This document shows, piece after piece, positions 23,843 through 31,516 of a stretch of 41,700 nt of DNA; the stretch's first letter is position 1; each line of letters starts with the position of its first letter. The translations under genes were made by a program, and so were the position numbers. The stretch is from Pelobacter sp. UBA6093 (GTDB lineage Bacteria; Desulfobacterota; Desulfuromonadia; Desulfuromonadales; Syntrophotaleaceae), in the NCBI GenBank assembly GCA_002435955.1, contig DIWZ01000023.1, forward strand, positions 1 to 41,700. The letters are read 5' to 3'. Below the pieces are notes generated by a model that made no database searches, was not told the origin of the DNA, and was given only the letters and a program-made list of their open reading frames with translations.

Positions 23843-26083
23843 TCAGCCCTCCAGGCCGAGCAAACGGCCCCCCTGATAGATCACCAGAGCCACGCTCCAC
23901 GCGAGAGCGGTCTGATAAAAGAAGCCGATCCCGACCCACTTCCAGGTACCGAATTCCTGGCGCATAACGACCGCCACTACCACACACGGTGTGTAGAGCA
24001 GGACGAAGGCCATGAAGGCGTAGGCGGACAGCGGGGTGAAGGCCTTGCGAACCGATGATTTGAGGGTAGTTTGCGCCTCCGTATCCACTACTGCCAGACT
24101 GCTGATCCCGAAAGTGGCCACCACGTTGGTCCCCGCGTCCTGGAAGGCGCCGCCCAAAGAAACGATGATTTGCTGCAGATCTTCGGTGAGGCTCAACGGT
24201 GGTCCCGCCTGCAGCTCAGCCGTTTCCGGCGAGTAAATTTCACCCATGGTTCCGACAACGATCTCCTTGGCAATCACCCCGGTGATGAGCGAAGAGGCCG
24301 CCTCCCAGGTGCCGAAACCAAGCGGTTCCAGGACCGGAGCGACGACGGCCCCGGTCTTGCCGAGAAACGAGTCGCGCTTGTTCTCTATCCCCCAGGGGAG
24401 GTTCAAGAGGAACCAGACGAAGATGGAAACGGCCAGGATGTAGGTCCCGGCTTTGACCAGAAAGTGCTTCCCTTTCTCCCAGGTGTGGATCTGCATGCTC
24501 CTGAGGGTCGGCATCCGGTAAGGGGGCAGCTCCATGATGAACATCGGCGTCTCGCCACGGAACAGAGTTTTTTTGAAGACCATCCCCATCAGGATAGCGA
24601 GCAGAATCCCCAGCACGTAAAGGGACCATATCACTGCGCCGGGATTGGTGAAAAAGACCCCGGCGAAAAGGACATAAACCGGCAGACGCGCCCCACAAGA
24701 CATCAAAGGCAGCAGCAACGCGGTAAGGGCTTTGTCGCGGGAATTTTCCAGAGTACGGGTGGCATAAATTCCAGGAACATTGCAGCCGAAGCCAAGCAGC
24801 ATCGGGATGAAACTCTTGCCGTGCAGACCAATGGCATGCATCGCCCGGTCCATGACGAAAGCGACTCGGGCCATGTAGCCGCTCCCCTCGAGAAAAGTGA
24901 TAAAAAACATCATGACGAAAATGACCGGGACGAACACCAGCACGAACCCGACTCCTGCAATCACGCCATCGAGGGCCAGCGACACCGTCCAGTCCGGTGC
25001 TCCGAGAATTCCCAAACCCGCCCCAACCCATCGGCTGAAGGGGCCGGTGATCATGCTGTTGAGCCAATCAGCGAAGGGCGTGGCGATATCGAAGGTAAGC
25101 TTGAAAACCAGCCACATTGCCGCCAGAAAGAGCGGGATGCCGAGGAACCGGTTGAGGACAATGCGATCGATTTTTTCGGTCAACTCTATCCGCCGGATCG
25201 CCGGCTTCTGCAGCACCTCGCGTGAAAGCCTGGAGGCAAGGGCATAGCGGGCATCGGTCATCAGCGACTCAATGTCCTCACCATGGGTTCGCAAAAGGCG
25301 TTGCCGTGGGTCGTCGAATAGATCAGCGGGGGCGGCGATTATTTCCCTGTCGACTTCACGGTCCCCTTCCATCAGCTTGAAGGCGAGCCAACGCTGAGGG
25401 TATTTGCTAACCAGTAACGGATAGTGGTTGCGGACCATGGCCGTCATTCTCGCCACGGCTGCTTCTATGTCCTCACCGTAATCCAGCTGCTTCGGCTGAT
25501 AAAGCTCCGGGCTATCGGCGGTTTGAAGGACAGCCCGCAAGAGATCCTTGATCCCGCGGTTGAGGGTGGCGGCTGTGGGGACGACCATAATCCCCAGCAT
25601 CTTCTCGATGCCTGCGAAATCGATCCGGTATCCTTTGGCTTCGGCTTCATCGACCACATTGAGGGCCATGACCACCGGTATGCCCAGTTCCAGCAACTGG
25701 ACCGTCAGATAAAGATTGCGCTCCAGGTTGGTGGCGTCGACCACGTTGATTACCAGGTCGGGTTTCTCCTGGACCAGGTAGTCCCGGGCGATAATCTCCT
25801 CCTGGGTATAAGGGGAGAACGAGTAAGTGCCGGGGAGGTCGACCAATCGAACCTGGCGACCGGCAAAGGCGAACTGTGCTTCTCGTTTCTCCACCGTCAC
25901 GCCGGACCAGTTTCCGACATGTAACCGGGTACCGGCCATGGCATTGATCAAGGTCGATTTACCGGCATTGGGATTGCCGGCCACCGCCACTACCACCGGC
26001 CGGCTCTTAACCGAAGGCGGATGGGATGGCTGCAGACCTCGATGGGCCCTCAGGTTATCGATCGATGCCGCAAGCCCTGTCAT
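23843..26083 (-). CDS. feoB: Ferrous iron transport protein B
   Basis: The GTP-hydrolysing ferrous iron permease, 746 residues. After about 25 variable residues the G domain shows G1 GNPNAGKS, G2 Thr in WSGVTVEK, G3 DLPGTYSFSPYTQEE and G4 NVVD, followed by the GDI-like helical region. The membrane part contains the two gate domains with the conserved cysteines in GFGCNVPGIYATRTLE and LPLMSCGARLPVYVLFAGVFF, and AKEIVVGTMGEIY. A longer in-frame reading upstream lies in the feoA gene and is not real. The chosen ATG (26083) overlaps the feoA stop codon as ATGA. Together with feoA and the Cys-rich partner this is a complete Feo system. Confidence 0.97.
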   Translation of the reverse strand: MTGLAASIDNLRAHRGLQPSHPPSVKSRPVVVAVAGNPNAGKSTLINAMAGTRLHVGNWSGVTVEKREAQFAFAGRQVRLVDLPGTYSFSPYTQEEIIARDYLVQEKPDLVINVVDATNLERNLYLTVQLLELGIPVVMALNVVDEAEAKGYRIDFAGIEKMLGIMVVPTAATLNRGIKDLLRAVLQTADSPELYQPKQLDYGEDIEAAVARMTAMVRNHYPLLVSKYPQRWLAFKLMEGDREVDREIIAAPADLFDDPRQRLLRTHGEDIESLMTDARYALASRLSREVLQKPAIRRIELTEKIDRIVLNRFLGIPLFLAAMWLVFKLTFDIATPFADWLNSMITGPFSRWVGAGLGILGAPDWTVSLALDGVIAGVGFVLVFVPVIFVMMFFITFLEGSGYMARVAFVMDRAMHAIGLHGKSFIPMLLGFGCNVPGIYATRTLENSRDKALTALLLPLMSCGARLPVYVLFAGVFFTNPGAVIWSLYVLGILLAILMGMVFKKTLFRGETPMFIMELPPYRMPTLRSMQIHTWEKGKHFLVKAGTYILAVSIFVWFLLNLPWGIENKRDSFLGKTGAVVAPVLEPLGFGTWEAASSLITGVIAKEIVVGTMGEIYSPETAELQAGPPLSLTEDLQQIIVSLGGAFQDAGTNVVATFGISSLAVVDTEAQTTLKSSVRKAFTPLSAYAFMAFVLLYTPCVVVAVVMRQEFGTWKWVGIGFFYQTALAWSVALVIYQGGRLLGLEG

Positions 26084-26307
26084 TTTTCGACCTCCACACG
26101 GATCCCCGCCGCTTCCTGTTTGCGGAGCGAAAGCTGGTAGCTCTTCACCGTCACCTCCATGGGGTCGCCCAAAGGCGCAACCTTCACCACTTCGACCATT
26201 TCTCCTATCAGCACCCCCATGTCCATGAGCCGCCGCTTCATTGCGCCCATGACGCCGATAGCGACGATCGTTCCTTTCTCGCCGGGTTTGAGCTTGGCCA
26301 AATTCAT
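26080..26307 (-). CDS. feoA: Ferrous iron transport protein A
   Basis: A 75-residue SH3-like cytoplasmic protein required by FeoB. The pattern MNLAKLKPGEKGTIVAIGVMG, KRRLMDMGVLIGEMVEVVKVAPLGDPMEV and SLRKQEAAGIRVEVE is canonical FeoA. It overlaps feoB by ATGA and its own start overlaps the stop of the preceding FeoA-like frame by ATGA, so the three are translationally linked. GGAGG precedes the ATG. Confidence 0.96.
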   Translation of the reverse strand: MNLAKLKPGEKGTIVAIGVMGAMKRRLMDMGVLIGEMVEVVKVAPLGDPMEVTVKSYQLSLRKQEAAGIRVEVEK

Positions 26308-26477
26308 ACCTGCCTCCTCGCAATGATTTTTGTCGCCATCCCACGGCCGATGGCAATGCGGAACCTGTCCACTCTCAACAGGACCAGTTCACCGCTGTAA
26401 GCTTTTAGCATTTCAACGCTTTTACCAACCCGAGAGCAGATATTTTCAAAGTCAAGGGTCAGAGCCGCGACCGGCAC
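26304..26477 (-). CDS. Degenerate FeoA-like protein (second half of the fold only)
   Basis: An open frame of 57 codons from a GTG at 26477, or 73 from a TTG at 26525. The C-terminal 40 residues, SVEMLKAYSGELVLLRVDRF followed by RIAIGRGMATKIIARR, match the second half of a FeoA domain of the group that precedes FeoB in related bacteria. The expected first half (G..C/R..RL..LGL..G) is not in this frame. Traces of it (GPCRSRL, then SALGLVK) can be read in the next frame, separated by a stop codon, which suggests decay. Its stop overlaps the feoA start, so it may persist for translational coupling. It may be a pseudogene. Confidence 0.5.
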   Translation of the reverse strand: MPVAALTLDFENICSRVGKSVEMLKAYSGELVLLRVDRFRIAIGRGMATKIIARRQV

Positions 26478-26493
26478 GGACCCGCCGCCCCTG

Positions 26494-27188
26494 TCACTTG
26501 ACCCAGCTGGGAAAGCCAGTGGCAAGCAATCGGGAAACGCGGCCGATAACGGCTCCCAATGCCTCCACCACGATTGGATCGAATTGACGCCCCGCGCAGC
26601 GGCGGATCTCCGTCAGGGCCTGATCGATGTCGGTTCCCGGGCGGTAAGGCCGGTCCTGCAGCATGGCAGAGAGCGTGTCGGCGACGGCGATGATTCTGGC
26701 GCCGAGGGGGATCTCTTCGCCGCGCAAGCCAAAAGGATATCCCGTGCCGTCAAAGGCCTCGTGGTGATACAGGATCATGTCGCTACCCCACCTTTCACAC
26801 CAAAGGACGTCACCGGACGGACTATTTTGGCCCCCATCTCCGGATGTCTTTTGATCCACGCCCACTCCTCCCGGTTCAACCTGCCCTGTTTTTTCAGAAT
26901 GGCGTCGGGTATGCCAATCTTGCCAATATCGTGGAGATGGCCGGCAAGATGGATCAGATCCACTGTACTTTCTGAAAGCGCCATGGCGCGGGCCATGACT
27001 TGGCTGATCTGGGCTACCTCCTGCGAATGGTTAAAGGTCAGGGGATCCTTGGCATCCACGGTATTGCCGAGGGATTCGGCGAACTGATGGAAGTAGACCA
27101 TCCCGGCCTGCGCTCCTGTAACATCGTTCACTCCCGATACCGCTGCGGTAGTACCCGGCTGCTGAGTCCAACCTTGCAGCGTCAGCAT
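26494..27188 (-). pseudogene. HD-GYP c-di-GMP phosphodiesterase, split by an apparent one-base frameshift
   Basis: The 5' frame (27188 to its stop at 26775) encodes the first half of an HD-GYP domain: LAGHLHDIGKIGIPDAIL, then REEWAWIKRHPEMGAKIV. The 3' frame (readable to 26494) gives DMILYHHEAFDGTGYPFGL, AVADTLSAMLQDRPYR and GRQFDPIVVEAL, the second half with the GYP motif. One missing base near 26781-26782 accounts for the break; restoring it gives GGVADMILYHHE, as in intact HD-GYP proteins. All metal and GYP residues are otherwise present. The start overlaps the upstream GGDEF gene by seven bases. Intact, it would hydrolyse c-di-GMP. A sequencing error is an alternative to true inactivation. 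Confidence 0.82.
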
Positions 27189-27928
27189 AATCTCACCCGG
27201 TTTCGCCCCTCGTTCTTAGCCCTGTAGAGCAGGGCATCGGCCTGGGAGATCAGATTCTCCGGCCCCGTGAATGGTGGCGCAGCACAACCGCCGATACTTA
27301 CAGTAACGTTTCGGTCGGCAGGCAGAGGGGGGAAAATGGCCAACTCTATCTGTCGCCGGATCCTCTCGGCTATGGCGGCGGCCTCATTGGGAATAGTCCC
27401 CCGCAGCAGGATGAGAAACTCTTCGCCTCCCCAACGGCAAATGGCGTCGGAGCGACGTAAAATCCCCTGCGTAAGCCGGGCGAAGCCCTTGAGGACCTCA
27501 TCGCCGGCGGGGTGACCGAAGGCATCGTTGATCAGTTTGAAGTGATCGATGTCGGCCAGCAGAACCGCCAGCGGCAACCGCAGGGCCGTGCATTTGTCTA
27601 CTTCCTCCTGCAGCAGGCGACCGCCGGCGTGCCGGTTCAGGCATCCGGTGAGCTGGTCGAAATGGGCAAGGTTTTTCAATGTCTCGAAATAATTCTTCAG
27701 GGGACGCACCAGGATCCCCTCTGCCAGGGCTACGGGGAAGGCGAGGCGACTGTTGTCGATGCCGACCACCATTTTTTTGCTTGCGACGGGGTCGTAGTGA
27801 AGCAGATCGACCAGCTTCCCTTCTCGCATCCCCATGCTTTTGAGCCTGTTAAGGCTTGGTGAATCCTCCGTAAAGACACAGATTTCCGCGGTTTCCCCCA
27901 AGTACATTTCTGTTAGCGGAATTAACAC
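27182..27928 (-). CDS. FeoA-GGDEF fusion: predicted iron-linked diguanylate cyclase
   Basis: A 248-residue soluble protein. Residues about 7-77 (YLGETAEICVF ... LNRLKSMGMREGKLVDLL ... NSRLAFPVALAEGILVRPL) follow the FeoA SH3-like pattern, including the R-L-x-x-M-G turn. A short helix leads into a GGDEF domain (about 90-248): LTGCLNRHAGG, metal Asp126 in ADIDHFKLINDAFGH, active site RWGGEEF (167-171), and SIGG. An RxxD product-inhibition site (R158, D161) lies five residues before GGEEF, so cyclase activity with feedback is predicted. The start is a GTG with AAGGAGG upstream. The gene lies in the feo operon, overlapping an HD-GYP frame. The FeoA part may sense iron or contact FeoB; this is inference. 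Confidence 0.87.
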   Translation of the reverse strand: MLIPLTEMYLGETAEICVFTEDSPSLNRLKSMGMREGKLVDLLHYDPVASKKMVVGIDNSRLAFPVALAEGILVRPLKNYFETLKNLAHFDQLTGCLNRHAGGRLLQEEVDKCTALRLPLAVLLADIDHFKLINDAFGHPAGDEVLKGFARLTQGILRRSDAICRWGGEEFLILLRGTIPNEAAAIAERIRRQIELAIFPPLPADRNVTVSIGGCAAPPFTGPENLISQADALLYRAKNEGRNRVRLC

Positions 27929-27951
27929 CTGTTCCTCCTTTTAAAAGCATG

Positions 27952-27970
27952 CAGCAGCTTTACGCTGCTG
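27952..27970 (-). other. Intergenic hairpin upstream of the FeoA-GGDEF gene
   Basis: CAGCAGC and GCTGCTG form a 7-bp stem with a 5-base loop. On the minus strand it is followed within a few bases by TTTTAAAAGGAGG, the ribosome site of the FeoA-GGDEF gene. It could be a weak attenuator or a processing site between the two cistrons. Confidence 0.5.
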
Positions 27971-27985
27971 AACCGCATTTCATAT

Positions 27986-28234
27986 TCAACGTTCATAAAC
28001 AAAGGGGATTTTCAGTTTTTCCGCCTCCCGACGCAAAGGCTCCAGTCGATGGGATCGGTAAGCGGAAGCGTCGAAAACAATCAGGTCGACGAAAGGCAAA
28101 AGCGACAGAACTGGCCCGCTAAGGCCTTGACGCATCGCGGAATTGTAAAAATACAGATTGCGAATCTCCGGACTTCCAATTTCTTCGGTGACGGCGGAAA
28201 ACCAGCGCATGGCGCCGATCAGCATGATCGACAT
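27986..28234 (-). CDS. DUF2325-like small protein heading the feo operon
   Basis: An 82-residue protein. The opening MSIMLIGAM, the middle LPFVDLIVFDASAYRSHRL and the ending REAEKLKIPFVYE follow the Rossmann-like pattern of DUF2325, in which the first strand carries an IGG/IGA turn and the second a D-[LV]-[IV]-[IV]-F motif. Family function is unknown. The start at 28234 is chosen because GGAGG lies seven bases ahead; a 7-residue longer reading lacks a site. It is the first gene after the Fur-box-like promoter, with 57 bases to the FeoA-GGDEF start, so it probably belongs to the iron operon. Confidence 0.6.
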   Translation of the reverse strand: MSIMLIGAMRWFSAVTEEIGSPEIRNLYFYNSAMRQGLSGPVLSLLPFVDLIVFDASAYRSHRLEPLRREAEKLKIPFVYER

Positions 28235-28364
28235 GAGGAGCCTCCAGAATGACAAGTCATAACAGTAAACGGGAAGTCCGGCCCGATCATCGCAACGGGC
28301 GTAAGCAGCCCTGCAGTGCGAAAGGGAGCACGATCACCTTCCCAAACAAAATGAGACGGCAAGA

Positions 28365-28393
28365 ATGATAACGGTTTTCAATTTCATGCACAA
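28365..28393 (-). promoter_or_regulatory. Sigma-70 promoter of the feo/c-di-GMP operon
   Basis: On the minus strand TTGTGC (28388-28393), a 17-base spacer and TATCAT (28365-28370). It lies about 130 bases upstream of the DUF2325-like start. A Fur-box-like palindrome covers the -10 and most of the spacer, a placement suited to repression. Confidence 0.6.
28366..28380 (-). promoter_or_regulatory. Fur-box-like 7-1-7 palindrome
   Basis: The minus strand reads TGAAAAC C GTTATCA: two 7-base halves with one mismatch around a single base, fitting the TGATAAT-N-ATTATCA Fur consensus arrangement. An additional half-like TGAAATT lies adjacent. It overlaps the -10 of the promoter for an operon containing feoA and feoB, the classic Fur target, so iron repression is likely. 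Confidence 0.65.
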
Positions 28394-28437
28394 GTAAAAA
28401 ATCCCCCCATTGAAAAACACTTTCTCAAATCATGCAG

Positions 28438-28463
28438 CCCGGATAGTCCGACAGGTTCCTGAA
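28438..28463 (-). repeat. Dispersed repeat, family A, copy 4
   Basis: On the minus strand TTCAGGAACCTGTCGGACTA, then TCCGGG; compare the copy at 41647. It lies between the small exported protein gene and the feo promoter. Confidence 0.6.
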
Positions 28464-28498
28464 CAGAGTCCACGACCTTGGGCATCCGTCCGCTGCAG

Positions 28499-28828
28499 TC
28501 ACTTCCCCTGTCGCCGCAACAGCTCGAGGCCTCGAATGACATTATTCTGGCGGCGAATGACCGCCTGCTGCTCCTGCAATTTTTCCTGCTGTTTCAAAAT
28601 AATCGCCTGCTGGGTTTTGATGATGGACCGCAGGCGGTTTCTATCCTTTTCCCACGCAACAGCCGGGGGGATTTGCGCCTGTCGCTCTTCTTGAACCTCC
28701 GGCGGGTCTTCTTTTCGAACTTCCATCTCACCGGTTTCCCAGTCGACAGTCACTTCCGAGGCCGCCTGCACCGACCCAACGCCTAACATAACCGACACCA
28801 GCAAAATTCCGCATTCTCGGCCGCGCAT
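28499..28828 (-). CDS. Small exported coiled-coil protein
   Basis: A 109-residue hypothetical protein. Residues 1-23 are a clean Sec signal peptide (GILLVSVMLGVGSVQAAS, cleavage after QAA). The mature part begins acidic (EVTVDWETGEMEVRKEDPPEV). It continues as a long charged helix rich in Gln, with a heptad-like stretch at about 65-105 (IIKTQQAIILKQQEKLQEQQ), likely a coiled coil. AAGGAG precedes the ATG. I do not recognise a family. It lies upstream of, and in the same direction as, the feo operon, separated by that operon's own promoter. Confidence 0.7.
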   Translation of the reverse strand: MRGRECGILLVSVMLGVGSVQAASEVTVDWETGEMEVRKEDPPEVQEERQAQIPPAVAWEKDRNRLRSIIKTQQAIILKQQEKLQEQQAVIRRQNNVIRGLELLRRQGK

Positions 28829-29063
28829 GGCTTAACTCCTTTTCCCGGGGACCATTCTTCTTACAGTTGCAATATACCATGACCCTCCACCCCAAGGGCG
28901 TCTGGTCCGGTCACCGAAAAATATTCTGGCCACGCCCATGAATAAGCCTTATCATGGAATCGGTTTCCGGGCTGGCTCATCGAGTCTGGGGGATGACCCA
29001 AAATCCAGCCGTCCCCGGCTGCCGCCAGGTCGAATTGCAGGATGAAAAGGAGGAATTAACACC

Positions 29064-29345
29064 GTGAACAAACTCATGTTGCTGGTGATTGCAGGGGCTC
29101 TCGGGTACGCCGCGTATACCAACCCCGATTTCAGCGCTCACCAAGAGGCTGTTTCCAGGGCGTTGCAGGATCAGCAGTATTACACCGAAGAACAAAATGC
29201 CGAACGCTTCAGCGATCTGGATTTCACCAATTTTCTGGTCGCATCCGTCGCCAAGGATACCGTCAAAATGACCATGGTCTCTTATGGCTTTCTGGACCGG
29301 GTGACTGTGGTGGATGAAGCCTGGCGGCCCCGGCCCATCCAATAA
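29064..29345 (+). CDS. Small hypothetical membrane-anchored or exported protein
   Basis: A 93-residue protein from a GTG at 29064 with AAGGAGG ten bases upstream. Residues 3-20 (KLMLLVIAGALGYAAYTNP) form a hydrophobic anchor or uncleaved signal, followed by a soluble part with DFTNFLVASVAKDTVKMTMVSYGFLDRVTVV. The TNPDF after the anchor and the YGF..RVTV ending recall DUF4359-type proteins, but the similarity is weak. The TSUP permease gene starts 14 bases after its stop, so the pair probably forms an operon. Confidence 0.65.
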   Translation: MNKLMLLVIAGALGYAAYTNPDFSAHQEAVSRALQDQQYYTEEQNAERFSDLDFTNFLVASVAKDTVKMTMVSYGFLDRVTVVDEAWRPRPIQ

Positions 29346-29359
29346 CCGAGGCATCGACC

Positions 29360-29719
29360 ATGACATTACAACATCTTTTCCTGGGTCTGCTCGGCATTCT
29401 GGTCGGCGTCGGGGCGTCGTTTACCGGCCTTGGCGGCGGGTTCTTGATGGTTCCACTGCTTCTGTTCCTGGGCTATTCGGCACAAAAAGCGGTGGGCACC
29501 TCGTTTCTGGCCATTCTGATCATTTCCGTATCGGCCTTGCTGGCCCACAACAAATTGGCCAACGTCGATTACCGGGTCGGGTTGGCGCTCGGTGCCGGCG
29601 GCGTGCTGGGCGCGCAACTGGGTGCACGCATGTTGGAGCATGTACCGACGGCAAGTTTCAAAAAGATCTTCGCCGTAGTCCTGATCGGCCTTGCCGGGTA
29701 CCTGTTTTGCCAGAAATGA
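29360..29719 (+). CDS. Half-size TSUP (TauE/SafE) permease
   Basis: A 119-residue membrane protein with about four hydrophobic segments. It begins LGLLGILVGVGASFTGLGGGFLMVPLLLFLGYSAQKAVGTSFLAILI, the characteristic first repeat of TauE/SafE sulfite/organosulfonate exporters (G-GGG-F..P.L and A.GTS). Typical family members have two such repeats in about 250 residues; only one is present, and the stop codon is clean. It may function as a homodimer. CCGAGG precedes the ATG. It is probably cotranscribed with the preceding small protein. Substrate unknown. Confidence 0.82.
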   Translation: MTLQHLFLGLLGILVGVGASFTGLGGGFLMVPLLLFLGYSAQKAVGTSFLAILIISVSALLAHNKLANVDYRVGLALGAGGVLGAQLGARMLEHVPTASFKKIFAVVLIGLAGYLFCQK

Positions 29720-29732
29720 GCCTATGCCGCTA

Positions 29733-29750
29733 ATTGGTGTCCATCCGGAA
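29733..29750 (+). repeat. Fragment of the family B element (left end)
   Basis: TTGGTGTCCATCCGGAAACGGCC resembles the left end of the element at 23450, where CATCCGGAACCGGCC occurs. No right end is recognisable nearby. Confidence 0.45.
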
Positions 29751-29839
29751 ACGGCCTCTTGCGTGAGTGCCGGGACCATTCGACAGCAGGCACCTTACCC
29801 TGTCGGGATTGACAGAATAAGCGTGACATGGAGATACGC

Positions 29840-30994
29840 ATGATTTTGTTTGTACTGACTTTCATATGCCTGTATGGCGCCATGCACGCTCTGGTCTACT
29901 GGGGGGTCAAGCCCCTGCTGATCGGAGTCCGCTACCTGCCCATGGTCAGCAGGATCTGGATGGGGATAATGATCGTTGCCCCGGTAACCGTCCGACTGCT
30001 CGATCATCAGGGCTACCCCGGATTCGCCCGCGCCCTGGCCTGGATCAGCTACAGCTGGATGGGTCTGGTGTTTCTCGGCTTCAGCATGCTGGTGCCCCTG
30101 GGGTGCTGGGATCTGCTGGCCCGGGTCCTGCGCCGCCTGAAGCCGACCTTGCCGCGCCTGACCGTGCGCGGTCCGGCCTGCGCAACCATCGTCCTGGCTT
30201 GTATCCTTGGCGCGGGCATGTATGGATTTTACGAGGCCGCTTACCTCCGCGTTGAACGCATCATCCTGGTCACTGACAAATTGCCCGCCGGCACCACCCC
30301 GATACGCCTGGCGCAAATCTCCGACCTGCACCTTGGACTTCTGCACCGGGAAAAGACCCTGACTCCGGTCATAGACATCCTGCAGCAACTGCAACCGGAT
30401 CTGCTGGTGGTCACCGGCGACCTGGTCGATGCGCAACTGGACCACCTCAACGGCCTGACCGACATGTGGCGCGGCATCAATCCGCCCTTGGGCAAATTTG
30501 CCATCACCGGCAACCACGAGGTTTATGCCGGATTGCAACCTTCCCTTGATTTTCTGCAGCGCAGCGGATTCACACTGTTGCGCAATCGATCCGTCACGGT
30601 AGGCGATCGGTTGCTGCTCGCCGGCGTGGATGATCCTGCGGTCAATCGGCACTCACACGAACCCTCTATCCCGAATGCACAGGATGCAGAGCTATTTCGA
30701 ATCCTGCTCAAACACCGACCGGTTGTCGCTCCGGAACACATAGGCTTGTTTGACCTGCAGCTGTCCGGTCATGCCCACCGCGGCCAGATCTTCCCCTTTA
30801 ACCTGCTCACGCATCTTGTCTACCCCATGCAAAACGGCCTTTATCCATTGCAGGGTGGCGGACATCTCTACGCCAGCCGCGGTACGGGCAGCTGGGGTCC
30901 CCCCATGCGCATCGGCGCACCGCCGGAAATCACCTTGTTCGAGATTATCCCTTCGACAAAAAATGCAGGCGGACCACGCAAAGATAACCGTTGA
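29840..30994 (+). CDS. Membrane-anchored metallophosphoesterase
   Basis: A 384-residue protein with four to five N-terminal hydrophobic segments (about residues 1-145) and a C-terminal calcineurin-like phosphoesterase domain. The dimetal motifs are ISDLHLG, VVTGDLVD, ITGNHEVY and the C-terminal GHAHRGQ; the middle His motif reads LLKHRP. The layout matches the YkuE/YaeI-like group of membrane metallophosphoesterases with unproven substrates (possibly lipid or nucleotide phosphoesters). Two ATGs are possible; the second (29840) has GGAG seven bases upstream and is preferred over 29828. It is separate from the TSUP gene by 120 bases that include a repeat fragment. Confidence 0.85.
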   Translation: MILFVLTFICLYGAMHALVYWGVKPLLIGVRYLPMVSRIWMGIMIVAPVTVRLLDHQGYPGFARALAWISYSWMGLVFLGFSMLVPLGCWDLLARVLRRLKPTLPRLTVRGPACATIVLACILGAGMYGFYEAAYLRVERIILVTDKLPAGTTPIRLAQISDLHLGLLHREKTLTPVIDILQQLQPDLLVVTGDLVDAQLDHLNGLTDMWRGINPPLGKFAITGNHEVYAGLQPSLDFLQRSGFTLLRNRSVTVGDRLLLAGVDDPAVNRHSHEPSIPNAQDAELFRILLKHRPVVAPEHIGLFDLQLSGHAHRGQIFPFNLLTHLVYPMQNGLYPLQGGGHLYASRGTGSWGPPMRIGAPPEITLFEIIPSTKNAGGPRKDNR

Positions 30995-31516
30995 AAAAAG
31001 CTATTGGCAACACCGTCGCTGCTGGCGAGGGCACACCGACAACCCGGTTTTCTAGAGATTTTGTTAAAGCTTTTCACTCAACAGCACCTTAACGCCCGTT
31101 TCGCCATAAGGGCAACGGCCATCTCAAGCAATCAACGCGCGCAGAAGAGACAGCCCCAAGAAATCAGCGGTATGAGGGATCGGCACAACCATTGTGGAAT
31201 CCGCCCCCCTTCGCGACCACATGCCCCCCGCAGGGAAAGCCATTTTTTGCTTACTTTTGTTGGCTTGGACAAAAAGCAAGGCGCCGGGCGGGGGCGCGTC
31301 CCCGCGGTCTTGGGGTGGGATAGAAAACGACCACGTCAAAATCGATGCGCTTCGTTCCTCAGCACATCCTATGGGCTGCAGGAAAAATAGATCAGAATGG
31401 GTAGAGAAAGGACAGGATCCCGACCAGCCATATATAAGGCAAGAATGGCAACCTCGGCATACAAGCTGCAACCCTTTGCCCCTGTACAGCATAATACTTT
31501 GCACCAGGAGGTCGTC
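30995..31516. other. Non-coding gap with a hairpin repeat
   Basis: About 520 bases without a recognisable gene. At 31249-31280 TTGCTTACTTTTGT and ACAAAAAGCAA form an imperfect hairpin, followed by a GC-rich segment GCGCCGGGCGGGGGCGCG. This hairpin type is a common bacterial intergenic element that often sits near gene ends. An AT-rich segment at 31420-31500 with CATAATAC could contain the promoter of the downstream transglycosylase gene. Confidence 0.5.

Noticed and set aside
24071..25225. 384-codon plus-strand frame
   Set aside because: It is antisense to feoB and has the Arg/His/Gln-rich composition of a shadow frame.
26084..26356. N-terminal extension of FeoB
   Set aside because: The extension is an out-of-frame reading of feoA; the ATG overlapping the feoA stop is the right start.
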